Counted from the stretch's first letter, positions 47,702 through 59,995 are shown. The stretch is DNA of 64,000 nt from Lunularia cruciata (GCA_948567375.1 OX419760.1:13578001-13642000); one strand, 5' to 3'. The notes: generated by a model from the letters alone, not told the origin. Program-made: numbers and translations.

Positions 47702-48130
47702 ATGGATGTGCCGGGAGGACAATTTCCCGCACCTAGCTTTCCATTCTCAAACCCATTTCACATCAAGGTTATGTACATCCAGTGTGAGCAAATGAGAGTA
47801 TCGTTAGTTTATCACTTTGGTGGAGATTCATGGACAGAGTGATGAACTCACCAAACCCGGTGATTCTACCTGTGGTGATATATGATAAAGAGTGGGATTT
47901 GACGATCTACATTCTATTATGATAATATGGATATGAATGTCCCAAATCCTCTCCCTTTCAACACTCAAGTAGAAATCCGTTATGTAGTGACGCCGAAATT
48001 GATGTTTAGAGATTTTGTGGTTAGGAATTTTGGTGAGGAGTATTATCAACGAGTGATAGCTTCTGAGGTCCCAATGGTAGTTCCAATAGTTTGTGCGCCT
48101 TCCAGAGTGATTATATTGATTCTGTATTGA
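47702..48130 (+). pseudogene. Extra pre-gag reading frame (ORF0) of A2
   Basis: The ATG at 47702 begins MDVPGGQFPAPSFPFSNPFH. The frame ends with TGA at 48128-48130, 33 bases before the gag ATG at 48164. Two small shifts interrupt it. One near 47832 is private to A2. The other, near 47915, is shared with A1 and so was present in the common parent or is a tolerated recoding site. The downstream part is open from 47927 for 67 codons (NMDMNVPNPLPFNTQVEIRY onward). No domain is recognised. See A1 for the matching frame. Confidence 0.5.
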
Positions 48131-48163
48131 AGTAGACGTTAGCAATTGGGTGTTGCAGGAACC

Positions 48164-49330
48164 ATGGATCCGTAGTTGGAAGAGTTGGTGCAAGGAATGC
48201 AAGGGATGTTGAATGAATTTCAAGAGATTAAGATGACCATGGAGACATTGCAAAGTCAAGTGCAGATCCTCAGGAACGATCATGCCATGCAAGAAGAAGA
48301 GCCGTCTCAAAACCCCGTACCTGCAATTGAAGTACTTGGAGAGGCACCCGTGCCTACGAACCCTATCAACGATGAAGCCACATTGCTACTCCGGATGAAG
48401 AAGACCTGCAACATTGAGCCTTACAAGGGGCAGCGTACGATGGGAGTAGTGGAAAATTGGATCTCAAGAATGAATTGATATTTTTGATTGTTCTTAACAG
48501 AGATCATAGAGCATGCTGCAGGCGTGTTTGCATGTGGGTACTTGACCGATAAAGCCCTCACATGGTATGATGCTTGGGAACGATCCATGCTGGCAGAGAG
48601 AAGGGAGGTCACATGGACAGCAATGCAAGAAGGATTGTTCAAGAATTTCCAATCGGTGGATTCTGTGCAGATGGCTCAAACCCAACTATGGGGATTGAGA
48701 CAGAAGAATAGCGTACAAGAGTATGTGGAGGCATTTTTGGATCTACAAGTCGCAATTACCGACATAAGTCCAGTAGAGGCTCTCGACAATTTCAAACGAG
48801 GGTTGAAAGAGCGGATTCGCCAAGAAGTCATGGTGCAAAACCCTCACACGGTATTTGAAGCTATTGCTTGTGCATAGAGAATAGCCGGAGTATTAGGTGG
48901 AGGTGAAGGAGTAGTTCCACCTTAACATTATCAGGCAGAAATGCCACACATGGGTGAACCAGTACCAATGGAATTGGGCAACCTTTGATTCCGGGATCGA
49001 GGAGCATGACCGCTTCAAGGGGAGCGAGGACGGGTAGAAGAACAAAGAGATGGAGTCCCATGAGGAGAAGGGACTCGAGGAGAACAACGCCGTTGTTACA
49101 ATTGTGGCCGTATTGGGCACATATCTACCAATTGTTGCACTCATTTCCCTAGAGGCCCTCGGCCTTTGTACAGGCGATCTTTGAACAACATGGAGAGGCA
49201 CATTGAAGAGGAGGAGGTGGAAACCACTTCGGAAAACAAAGGTCACCAATAAATATACCTTGCGGCCTTACTGGCTCAATAAGGAAGCAGAGAAGCGAGG
49301 GAAGGAAGAAGAATAATGCGCAAAGATCCC
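48164..49330 (+). pseudogene. Gag of A2
   Basis: The ATG at 48164 is followed at codon 4 by TAG, as in A1 (TAA). Downstream the gag region is largely open (48176-48478 and 48488-48877) with MEELVQGMQGMLNEFQEIKM, ENWISRMN, KALTWYDAWERSMLAERREV and RGLKERIRQEVM. The zinc knuckle at 49094-49135 is intact: CYNCGRIGHISTNC (C-x2-C-x4-H-x4-C). Confidence 0.8.
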
Positions 49331-49334
49331 GAAA

Positions 49335-49859
49335 GGCAACCTCACAATTGATGAATGGTGAGGTGGAAGACCTTCTACAACCCAATGGTGGATTGGAGGA
49401 AGAAAGTAGTGAGAACCCACCAATGGTCAATCATTGGGGTTAAAGAAAAATCACACAGGTAGAAACTGCCTCTATATGTCGTAGGGATGACAACTGTCTG
49501 TAAGACCGATAGATGTTTTATGGGTCTAATAAGAGAAGTCCAGAGTGCACAACTCGTTGGACAAATTCCTAAGAAATTGAAGGATGTAGTGGATGAGGCA
49601 ACCTCACAATTGATGAATGGTGTGGTGGCCTACCTTCTACAACCCAATGGTGGATTGGAGGAAGAAAGTAGTGAGAACCCACCAATGGTCAATCATTGGG
49701 GTTAAAGAAAAATCACACAGGCAGAAACTGCCTCTATATGTCGTAGGGACGACAACTGTCTGTAAGACCAATAGATGTTTTATGGGTCTAATAAGAGAAG
49801 TCCAGAGTGCACAACTCGTTGGACAAATTCCTAAGAAATTGAAGGATGTAGTGGATGAG
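49335..49859 (+). repeat. 262-bp tandem duplication replacing the protease region of A2
   Basis: The unit starting GGCAACCTCACAATTGATG runs 49335-49596 and again 49597-49859, with only a handful of differences. In A1 the sequence after CTCACAATTGAT goes on into protease. In A2 it jumps to CTACAACCCAATGGTGGATTGG, the sequence that follows protease. A protease deletion thus came first and the duplication of the junction second. Confidence 0.85.
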
Positions 49860-52682
49860 TTTCAAGATATCTTTTCTGATGATCTACCCTCAGGATTACC
49901 ACCTAAAAGGTGAGTAGATCACAAAATAGAGACACTCTCGGGGAAGACACCTCCTTGTAAGGCCCCATATCACCTATCACCTCATGAGTTGGAGGAGTGT
50001 AAGACTTAAATTGAGAAGATGCTATAGAAAGGGTTTATCCAACCTAGCGTATCACCATATGGGGCCCCTGTCTTGTTTGTGAAGAAGAAAGATGGTACAA
50101 TGCGCATGTGCATTGACTATTGGGGTCTCAATCAACAAATAGTGAAGAACAAATACCCCTTACCTCGCATGGATGACCTGTTTGATCAACTCCATGGAGC
50201 AAGATACTTCACCAAACTGGACTTGCGGAGCGGTTACAATCAAATCTAAATTGCAGAGGAGGATGTGTACAAAACTGCCTTTCGAACCAAGTATGGCCAC
50301 TTTGAGTATCTTGTGATGCCTTTTGGCCTCACCAATGTGCCTGCCACTTTGATGAGCCTAATGAATGACATATTTTGTCCATACTTGGATAAGTCTGTTA
50401 TCATCTTCTTGGATGATATCTTAGTATATAGTAGCACGATGACAGAACACAAACAACATCTACAAGAGGTCCTCCAGATTCTAAGACAGAATCAATTGTA
50501 CGCCAAAATCTCAAAGTGTGAGTTTGGCAAGTCTGAAGTAGACTACTTAGGGCATAGAGTAAGTGCAGAGGGCATTCAAGTATTGACAGATAAAATAGAG
50601 GTCATTCAAAAATGGAGTGCCCCAGAAGATCAGACTCAACTTAAGAGCTTCTTGGGGTTGACGGGATTCTATCGTAGATTTGTCAAGGACTTCTCCAAGG
50701 TTGCACAGCCTTTAACGGCACTACTTGGCAAGGGGAAGAAGTGAACATGGGGAACTGCACAAGAGTTGGCCTTTCAAGAATTGAAGGCCGCCTTGCTACA
50801 TGCACCAATCTTGAAGTGGTATGACCCAAAACGTCCAATCAAGTTAGCTACGGATGCATCAGGCATAGCAATAGGAGCAGTCCTACAACAAGAGTGGCAT
50901 GACGGATGGCATCCAATTGCATATTTCTCTTGAAAGTTATTACTGGCAGAGCGCAACTACCACACCATAGAACGAGAAGAGCTGGCCATCATTCTAGCAA
51001 CCAAGCATTGGAAGCACTACCTGGGCGAGAAGGCATTTGTAGTAGAGACAGACCATAAACCTCTAGTCTACTTCGAGACGCGGAAGGATCTATCTCGTCG
51101 CCAAATTTGGTGGGCAGAGTGGCGACAACGCTTCAACATGACAATCACCTACGTGGAAGGTAAGAAGCAACTTGCAAATGCATTCACCCACATGCCAATG
51201 GCCAACAACTTGGCAGCAGAGGTTAAGATTAACCTTGAATTCTGGCAAGAGATTCTAGTTGCTACAAAAACTGATCCACAGATTGTAGAAGCGCAATCGT
51301 CCAAAGGTGTCACCAGCACCCAAGGACTCACCTTTTGGGAGGGCCGATTGTGGATCCCAAATGTCCCAGAATTGCGTACCACCATTCTAGCGGAATGTCA
51401 TGATTCAGCCATTGCAGCTCATGTTGGAGTGGACAAGACCTTGGAGGCAGTCAAGTGCCATTACTATTGGCCCAAGATGAGCAATGACATGATGGACTAT
51501 GTGCGTAGTTGCCTACTTTGTCAACATAACAAAGCTTCTAATCGAGCTCCTGCAGGGCTCCTTCAACCTCTCCCCACTCCTACCCAACGTTGGGAACAAG
51601 TGAGTATGGATCTCGTCTGTGAATTACCCAAGACCACCTCAGGGTTTGACTCCATTGTGGTCTTTGTGGACCGGCTCAGCAAAATGATTCATGTCCGCCC
51701 TACCACCAAGGAGGTGACCGCTCCACAACTAGCTTAACTATACTTAGATGTAGTCTTTGCTCACCATGGCTTGTCTAGAGTACTCATCACCGATAGAGGC
51801 ACCCAATTCACCAGTTTGTTTTGGCGAACACTCTTTGGTTTCTTCGAAACCAAGTTGGCCGTGTCTATAGCTTACCACCCACAAACAGATGGCCAAACAG
51901 AGCGGGCTAATCGCACGATTGAAGACATGTTACGCGGCTTCACCTTAGAAGAGCAAGAGAGGTGGGACACCCTACTACCGTTGGTGGAATTTGCTTACAA
52001 CAATTCAATGAATGCCTCCACCCAGGTCACTCCGTTCTTCGTCATGTATGGTGAGCATCCCTTCACACCTTCTAGCTTGATGAAGATCCATCCAGTGACT
52101 ACCAAGGTTGATGCAGTCAACATATTTGTTTCTAGAATCCAACAAGGTGTGGAGAGCGCCAAGCATAGGTTACAGATTGCACAAAATTGACAAAAGCAAT
52201 ATGCTGATGCACACCGTAGGCACATGGAGTTCAATGTTGGGGATCAAGTGTGGCTATCGACAACCAACCTCACATTAGTTGGATCTCGTAAGCTCAGACC
52301 TCATTTTATTGGGCCTTTCTGGATTCTTTATCGCATCGGCGCTGTGGCCTATCACCTTGAGCTACCACCACACATGAAGATCCATCTAGTGTTCCATGTC
52401 TCCCTATTACGCAGATATGCTCCCCGATCAGGCCAAGGTACTTCCACACATGACATTTGACCTTGTCCGACAGTCATTGATGGCACAGAGGAATATGAAG
52501 TGGAACGGATTCTCCAAAAGCACATGCGTGGTACTCGCCATCTGTGGGTGGAATATCTAGTACAATGGAAAGGTTACCCCCTCTATGAAGCAACCTGGGA
52601 ACCCGCTGCCAATTTGGCACATGCACCGGTGTTGGTGCAAGCATTTGAGCAACAATTGCACAACGAGGACGTTGCGTCTTAA
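49860..52682 (+). pseudogene. Pol of A2: RT, RNase H, integrase, chromodomain (no protease)
   Basis: RT (about 49920-50744) shows [21 protein letters not shown] sequence, [20 protein letters not shown] and [10 protein letters not shown]. RNase H (50820-51180) shows [16 protein letters not shown] and TRKDLSRRQIWW-type ends. Integrase (51138-52190) has the zinc part with SCLLCQHNK, SMDLVCELPKTT, ITDRGTQFTS and DGQTERANRT, so the D-D-E residues are kept. A single TAA (CAA in A1) interrupts it near 51737. A chromodomain (52500-52640) reads VEYLVQWKGYPLYEATWEPA. The frame ends at TAA 52680, next to the polypurine tract. Confidence 0.87.
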
Positions 52683-52695
52683 AAGGAGGGAGGTC
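52683..52695 (+). promoter_or_regulatory. Polypurine tract of A2
   Basis: AAGGAGGGAGGTC directly precedes the 3' LTR and would prime plus-strand synthesis. Confidence 0.8.
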
Positions 52696-53434
52696 TGTAA
52701 TACCAAGGGTTAGCCATATGATCTAGATGTGAAATTTGGTTTGGTAACATCTAGAATGATGTTATACATGATGGTCAAAATAGATCAGATAGAAGTATCA
52801 CCAAAAGAGTACTTCTACTAATAGGGCAGAAACCAAAATAGACTTGAGAACCTTAGAACCAATAGCTAGACATATGATTTAAAGGTGAGAATTGGTTTGG
52901 TAACATCTGGAAGGATGTTACACATGATGGACTAAACAGATCAGAAAGAGGTATCACCAAAAGGGGACTTCTACTAATAGAGTAGGAACTGAAATATGCC
53001 TGAAATCTTTGAAGGCAATTTTGGAGGCCTAAACCGATGAATTAGGCCTCAAAAATGTGCAAATTCTCCCCCCAACGGAGGAAAGGTTGGCCTTCCCTTC
53101 CCGCTGGTTTGTCTCGTCGAGAGCTTTCCAATGGTACCTTACTCATGTGATTTTGAGATTCCTACAGGAAGATTACCTAAAAGATTCCCTCCGGTCAAAG
53201 CTCATTTGACCAACCAGATAGGACCTAGACCAGACAGGTCACCCATCCAAGTAAGTAATCCAAGGGTGGAGCTTGCTGACATGTCACCTATTTGTGTCCC
53301 TAATCCTATGGTGGAGCTTCCTTGGAGGAGATCCTCTTTGTCTATATAATAAAGAGAAGGTGCTCCCTTGGAGCATCGAATGTTTGAGTGTGCAATCTGT
53401 GTTTTCTCTCTTCTCTTGTCCTCGGAGTATTACA
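52696..53434 (+). repeat. 3' LTR of A2
   Basis: Starts TGTAATACCAAGGGTTAGCC and ends CTCGGAGTATTACA, followed by the TSD copy TATAG. Confidence 0.92.
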
Positions 53435-53439
53435 TATAG

Positions 53440-54891
53440 TGGTCAAGAAAGTGGAAGTATGAGTGACATGAGATGGAGGAGAAGCAAGAAAGGAATCTCA
53501 AAGAAGTGGATCTTGGCCAAAATTGAAGAAGAAAGGAGAGAATCTAATGCTTGCCAAATTGGAATTATTGTATGTAAACTCTATAGCTGCAAGACATTCA
53601 TCATCATTTGTATGGTGGATGTTGACAAAGGCACAAAGCATATCCTCCAAGTGAGATTTGCACATTCAATTTTTCCATTAATTTGAGGATGATAGGCCAT
53701 GGACAAAGCAAGTTTGGTGGTGAGTATTTGGAAGAGTGATTGCCAAAATTTCCCAATGAATCAAGGATCACAGTTTGAGATGAGTATACAAGGCATCCCA
53801 TGGTGCTTGAAGATATTCTCAAAGTACATCTACTCCAATGTTGGAGCATCCATGGTACCAAAGGTTGGTGCCAAATGGATTTGCTTATTAAGCTTATCTA
53901 CAAACACCATGATCACTATGTGACCTTGCTTCATCTTGGGCAAGGATGTGATGAGATTCAAGCTCATGTGTTCCCATCAAGCATATGGAATGGGGAATTG
54001 TTGAAGGAGTCCACTCGGTTTTTGGTTGTTGGCCTTGTTGAATTTGCAGCTCTCACACAATCAAACAAACTCTCAAACATCTTGTGTCATGTTGGGTCAC
54101 CACCATTGGCATTGGAGAGTGCCCAAGGTCTTGTCCACACCCATGTGACCAACAATTGGTAAGTCATGGGCTTCTTGGAGATGCACAAGTTAGAGATCAC
54201 TCTTGGCTGGAACATAAATCCGGTTCTCATAGAATAGAAGACCTTCCTTGAAGGATAAGGTGTTGTACTCCTTGTTGCATGTTGCAAGATGACCTTATAC
54301 CATCTGAAAGAAAGGATCTTGTTGTAAAATGATCTTAAATTCAATTTGGACTTTAGAGTCAATTGATATCGTCATAATTGTCATCATGATGAGAGGAAGA
54401 GAATTCAAATCAAATCATTGTGATAGAGCATTAAGGATGATGTGGATCCAACCAGGTTTGTACTCAAGTTTGATGTCAAACAATTATAGTTGTTTCTCCC
54501 ATTGATGATGTCAACTTTTCATATGTTCCAAGTGTAATGTCTGCAACAAAGGTTTGTGATCAATTTGCATGATTACTTGTTTCCCCAAGAGATAATGCCT
54601 CCATACCTTGGTCGTATATACCAATTGCTAATTGTTCTTGATCCCAAGTAGAGTAATTTCTTTTTGTTGTATTTCATCTACAAGACACTAAGGCAATGGG
54701 ATGCAACCCATCTAGGAATTCTTGTTGCAACACAATTCCAATTGCAAAGTTAGAAACATCAAAATCAACCACATAAGGTAGTTGAGGATCATATGGTTGA
54801 AGAATGGGTCTTGAAGACATCATATGTTTCAACTTTTATAATGCTTCTTTGTGCTTGTTGGTCCACTAAAAGCTTGAGTTCTTTCCCAAGA
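53440..54891 (-). pseudogene. Integrase core and RNase H of B3
   Basis: The minus strand continues B3 from 46820. It carries integrase core remnants (53604-54160) and then RNase H remnants toward 54891. Examples on the minus strand are a degraded DLITSLPK region near 53950 and VVDFDVSNFAIGIVLQQ near 54745, where the Asp of RNase H is still visible. B2 inserted at 54891. Confidence 0.7.
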
Positions 54892-55243
54892 TGTAATAAT
54901 ATGGAGTTAGCGATGAAGTTAGTAGAGCTAACGAAGTAGCAAATAAGACAAATTAGCCTAAATTATTTTGAAAGTATCTAAGAAGCTTCTTGGGAAGCTT
55001 CCCGGCTAGCTTAGCTTGCACCTCAAGTAAGTAGCTTCTAGAAGCTTCTAACTAGCTTAGCTTGCATACCAAGTAGACGGCTTCTAGAAGGAAGCTTCTT
55101 GAGAAGCCTCTCAAGGGCCTTGTATGCTACCTATAAATACCAAAGCCAAAGCTCATGCTAGGTATTTGGAGTTTTCCCTTATTCTAGTATCCCAATGTGA
55201 GCTTCCATTCTCCTATTTCTCTCCTCGGTCTTGGTCTTTTACA
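54892..55243 (+). repeat. 5' LTR of B2
   Basis: Starts TGTAATAATATGGAG and ends TTGGTCTTTTACA. Confidence 0.9.
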
Positions 55244-55244
55244 T

Positions 55245-55256
55245 TGGTATCAGAGC
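55245..55256 (+). promoter_or_regulatory. Primer-binding site of B2
   Basis: TGGTATCAGAGC, one base after the LTR, is the initiator tRNA-Met type. Confidence 0.9.
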
Positions 55257-55489
55257 AAGAGTGGGATGGATGGAATTTATGGAGCACCAAATCCACTTCT
55301 ACCAAACCATTGAGATTTTCATGTCCAAATATTACCCAAACATCGTTTCACACAATTCATCACCTTGCGCTTTGGGTAGGATTTTTTGCATATGATCACC
55401 TTGTCTATGGAACCCTTGATACTTCTGGTTGTAACTTATGGACATATTGCATCTATGTATTAATCAATTAGATAGATTGGGAGTAGTGA

Positions 55490-56370
55490 GATAGAGTAGT
55501 AGCTATAACAGCAATACCAAATCTTATCCTTGCGATGCAGCAACAAATTGAGCACCTTACTTGATTGATGAATGAACGAGACCAACAACGACAAGAATAT
55601 ATAGAGAGAGTGCCAATTGAGATGGAGAAGATCGCATTTGATTTCCAAAACCCAAGGTGTTTGAAGGCAAGAATCTTTTGGGCATAGTGGAGAATTTTGT
55701 GTTTGACTGCAAATGTTACTTTGAAGCCACCAATCTTCAAGATGAATACAAAATAGATTCTCTTGGCTTCTAGCCAATTGGATGGTGTGGCAAAACTTTG
55801 GTGACAATTCAGAGTGGAGCAAGTTGAATGACATATTGTTGCACCAATTTTGACATGAGCAGAATTCAAGGATGCAATACTTGGTCGATTTCAAACTATA
55901 AATGCCACCCGAGTCGTACAAGATAAATTGGCAGAGTTGAAGCAAATTGGCTCAATAAGGAACTATATCACACAATTTCAAAACATCATCATGCAAATTC
56001 TAGATATACAAGAAGAGGAAGTTTTGGATCAATTTGTGCGAAGATTGAAGTCATGAACCAAATTGGAAGTAACCATACGAGAACCACAAAATGTAGAAGA
56101 AGCCATGCAATTGGTTGAGCGCTTTGATTCCTTGGTTGTAACAACTTGGTCTTGACCTCAACCTACACAAAGCGTACCAATACACTATGCATGGATGGAA
56201 GAACCAACACCAATGGAGATTGATACTTTCCAATGGAGACCACTTGGTACAATGGATAGAGAAAAATTATGACAAAATAGAGGTTTTTTTTATTGTCACC
56301 AAGTTGGACATCGCATTGTTGAATGTCCACTTAGAAATGTGTGACCTCAACAAGTTGCCTAGATGGAGTT
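55490..56370 (+). pseudogene. Gag of B2
   Basis: The plus strand reads AMQQQIEHLT and then a gag core in shifted frames. Near 56285-56330 there is a zinc knuckle remnant FFYCHQVGHRIVEC, in which the first Cys of C-x2-C-x4-H-x4-C has become Phe. Stops and shifts are frequent. Confidence 0.65.
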
Positions 56371-56436
56371 TGTGATCCAGAATGATCACAGAAACAAGAA
56401 ATCCCAATAGGAGATTTTGAGTCGCCTATTGGGAGC

Positions 56437-56800
56437 TTGATTAGTGCCAATGGGGTTGAAGACTCAACCTATGCAAGTTTGCTTCACTTGCAAGGTACAA
56501 TATCTAATTGGGGTTGTAGGATTTTGGTTGATTCTGGAAGTTTAGAGAATTGCATATCTATGCAAGTAGCAAAGGAATTGGGTATTCCTATCAAGCTAGT
56601 GCTTAGAAGTAGATTGATGGCGGATGGTAGAAAGGGTTGTGCATTCCGTACCTCACATGTTGTTATTTTTAAGATTGGGAAAGAGTATTTGGAATGTATG
56701 AGGTTGTAGTGGCACCTCTACACTATGATGTCATTCTAGGACTACCTTGGCTTGAACATCATGAGGTTCAATTTGATTGGAGTCAACAACAAATTCAAGT
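56437..56800 (+). pseudogene. Protease of B2
   Basis: ISANGVEDSTYASLLHLQGT leads to RILVDSGSLENCIS, in which the D-S-G active site of the aspartic protease is preserved. VAPLHYDVILGLPWLEHHEV follows after a one-base shift near 56708. That block is the usual end of a gypsy protease domain. Confidence 0.75.
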
Positions 56801-57119
56801 ACAACACTAAGGTAGGAATTTCCAATTAGATTGTTTGGCACCTCCAAGTAAGACACCTAAGAATAGTCAATCCCAAGATGGGAAGTTTGTCGAGAAGGTA
56901 GCCATAGAGCATGCCTTGAAGAGAGAGGAGCCCCAAGATAGGAAGTCCCAGGAAGGCAACCATGGAGTAATCTTTGAAGAGAGATGAGTCCCTAGATGGG
57001 AAGTTTGTTAGTGAAGCAGCCATAAAGCAAGCTTTGGAAGAAGATAAGTCTATTTTTGTGGTGTAGATCAAGCCAATTTCACAAGGACAATCTGAGGAGA
57101 GTCAAGAACCTCATCAAGC

Positions 57120-58420
57120 AGATTAGGTTGATTAGATAGTTCAGGAGTTTGCGGATGTGTTTCCGAATGATCTGCCAAGGGGATTACCCTCTGATTGTGG
57201 TATGCCCTTCAAGATTGAGTTATTTCCAGGGAGTACTCCAATGAGTAGACCAATCTATTGGCTCTAACCAAAGGAGTTGTAGGAGTTGCGAACAACACTT
57301 ACAAAGTTGTTGGAGAAGGACTACATACAACATAGTACCTCTCCTTGAGGAACACCAATACTATTTGCTCCAAAGAAAGACAGAGGACTTTGTTTTTGTA
57401 TTGATTATCATGAGCTCAATAAGCAAATAGTGAAGAATGCATATCTCTTGCCTTGGATTGATTACTTGCTTGATCAATTGAGTAGAGCACAATACTTTTC
57501 CAAGCTAGATCTTCTTAGAAGCTATTGGTAAATCCCCATTGATAGGGAGGATGTGCAAAAGATGGCCTTTTGCACAAGGTATGGGCATTTTGAGTGGAGA
57601 GTTCTACCTTTCGGACACACTAATGCTCCAGCAGGCTTTGTGGATTAGATGCATTGAGTGTTGGATGGACTATTGGATTGGTATGTGGTGGTGTTCTTGG
57701 ATGATATCTTAATCTATAGCAAAATAGAGGCAGAACATGTGAATCACGTGCGAGAAGTCCTAAGACGACTTTGACAATAGAAGTTTTACTGCAAGAAGTC
57801 AAAGTGTACCTTTTGGCAAAAGGAAATTACCTTCTTGGGGCACAAGATCTTGTTGGAGGGGATCAAGATGGAAGAGGAGAAAATCAAGGCCATTACTGAT
57901 TGGCCTACTCTAAAGGATGTTATAGAAGTACGGGCATTTGATGAATTGGCCAATTAATTTTTACCGACGGTTCATCCATTATTATGCTCATGTGGCTACA
58001 CCATTGACTAACCTCTTGGAGAAGCACTTGAGCTTCCAATGGACCACTAAGCACAAAGAAGCATTCTAGAAGTTGAAATATATGGTATCTTCAAGGCCCA
58101 TTCTTCAACTGTATGATCCTCAACTACCCTATGTGGTTGATTTTGATGCTTCTAACTTTGCAATTGGAGCCGTGTTGCAACAAGAATTCCCAGATGGACT
58201 ACATCCCATTGCCTTTGTGTCTCGCCGACTCAATACGGCTGAAAGAAACTACTCTACTTGAGATCAAGAACAACTTGCATTGGTATATACCACCTAGGTA
58301 TGGAAGCATTACCTCTTGGGGAAAACAAGTGATCATGCAAACTGATCTCAAACCATTGTTGCACACCTTACACTTGGAACACATGAAGAGTCAACATCAT
58401 TGATGGGAGGAACAACTCCA
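57120..58420 (+). pseudogene. RT and RNase H of B2
   Basis: RT runs from about 57120 (FPNDLPRGLPSDCGMPFKIE) through YCFDYHELNKQIVKNAY-like sequence to [11 protein letters not shown] at 57694-57720 and KSKCTFWQKEITFLGHKI. RNase H (58073-58400) shows [20 protein letters not shown] and [19 protein letters not shown]. Stops such as TAG near 57270 and TGA near 57770 are present. Confidence 0.8.
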
Positions 58421-58699
58421 ATTGTTTGACATCAAACTTGAGCATAAACTAGGTTGGTTCCACATCATCCCTTATACTTTATCACAATGACCTGATGTGA
58501 AGTCTCTTCCTCTTATCACAGTGGCAATTAAGACAGTGTCAGTTGACTCTAAGGTCCAAAACAAGTTTCAATGAGCTCTACAACAAGATCCCTTCTTCCA
58601 AAGGATACATGGTCACCTTACAGCATGCAACAAGGAGTATAATACCTTCTCCATCAAGGAGGGCCTTCTATTCCATGAGGACCGGATCTATGTTCCATT

Positions 58700-59630
58700 C
58701 AAAGGTGATCTTCGACTTGTGTGCCTCCAAGAAGCTCATGATTTACACATAACTGGTCACATGGGTGTGGACAAGACCTTGGGTACCCTCCAACGCTGAT
58801 GGTGGTGGCCCAACATGACACAAGATGTTCAAGAACTTGTTTGATTGTGCAAGAGCTACCAACACAACAAGGCTAGCAACCAGGAGCCAAGTGGACTCCT
58901 TCAACCACTCGCCATTCCATCCGCTCAATGGAAGCATGTGAGCTTGGATCTCATCACATACTTGCCCAAGACAAAGCAAGGATACACAACAATTGTGGTG
59001 TTTGTGGATAAGCTTAGTAAGCAAATCCACTTGGCACCAACATGTGATACCATGGATGCTCAAACCTTAGCGCAAATCTACTTCAACAATGTCTTCAAGC
59101 ATGATGGGATGCCATGTGTACTCATCTCCAACCGTGATCCTCAATTTACCGGGGAGTTTTGGCAAGCACTATTCCATATACTTGGCACAAAGCTTGCTTT
59201 ATCCATGGCTTATCATCCTCAAACTGATGGACAAATAGAACGTGCAAATTGTACATTGGAAGATATGTTGTGTGCTTTCATTAATGTCCAACATACCAAT
59301 TGGGATGAATGTCTTGCAGCTGCAAAATTTACCTACAACAATTCCAAATAGGCAAGCACTGGATTTTCTCTTTTCTTTCTCAATTTTGGCCAAGATCCAC
59401 TTGTTCTAGATTCTCTTCTTGCTCCTGCTCCATCTCAGGTTCCTCATACTTCAACATTCTTGACAACTATATCCCAATCTCTCCAGCAAGTCAAATTTCA
59501 CCTCCTTGTTACTCAGAATCATCAAAAATAATATGTGTACCACCATCATTGTGATCTCACCTTTGAAGTTAGTGATAAAGTCATGCTATCCTCTAGTAAC
59601 CTCACTCTCCCACTTGATACCCAAGTTTGT
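58700..59630 (+). pseudogene. Integrase of B2
   Basis: The best open stretch is 58845-59351. It has CKSYQHNKASNQEPSGLLQP (zinc part, second Cys changed to Tyr), VSLDLITYLPKTKQG, then VLISNRDPQFTGEFW, where the catalytic Asp is changed to Asn, and HPQTDGQIERANCTLED with the Glu kept. The C-terminal part with FHVSKLKPFVP is at 59730-59760. Confidence 0.8.
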
Positions 59631-59817
59631 AAACTTGCCCCTAATTGGATAGGACCCTTTGATGTCACCCAAATTGTCTCTCTTGTTGCTCATCGACTTG
59701 CCTTGCCTTGTCATATGTGTATCCATCCTATCTTTCATGTTTCCAAGTTGAAACCCTTTGTTCCTAACCCCTCTTCCTTTTCCTCTCAAGTCCAACCTCC
59801 TCCTTCCTCATGTTCTT

Positions 59818-59995
59818 ATCAATGATCATGAGGAGTACAAAGTTGATTGTATCCTTGCACGTTGCCATATTCAACAAGGTTGTCGACAATATACAAAGTA
59901 CAAGGTCCTTTGGAAAGGGTATCTCCTTCATGATGCCACATGGGACCTCTTTCTCACCTCTAGAAGACACAAATGGCCACAAGGAGTTTGAAGCT
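59818..59995 (+). pseudogene. Chromodomain of B2
   Basis: DHEEYKVDCILARCHIQQGC and YTKYKVLWKGYLLHDATWDL follow the chromodomain pattern (V..IL, Y.V.WKGY....ATWE). Chromodomains direct integration of such elements to methylated histone H3 in heterochromatin (family knowledge). Confidence 0.75.

Larger units (their letters stand above)
46821..53434 (+). mobile_element. Ty3/gypsy chromovirus A2 (structurally complete, decayed)
   Basis: LTRs lie at 46821-47561 and 52696-53434, flanked by a perfect 5-bp TSD, TATAG (46816-46820 and 53435-53439). The inner order is primer-binding site, pre-gag frame, gag, a duplicated spacer, RT, RNase H, integrase and chromodomain. The LTR pair differs at only about 5 places in the first ~235 bases by eye, fewer than in A1, so this is the younger insertion. 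The protease is deleted. The integrase catalytic motifs are kept, but stops occur in gag and integrase. Confidence 0.92.
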
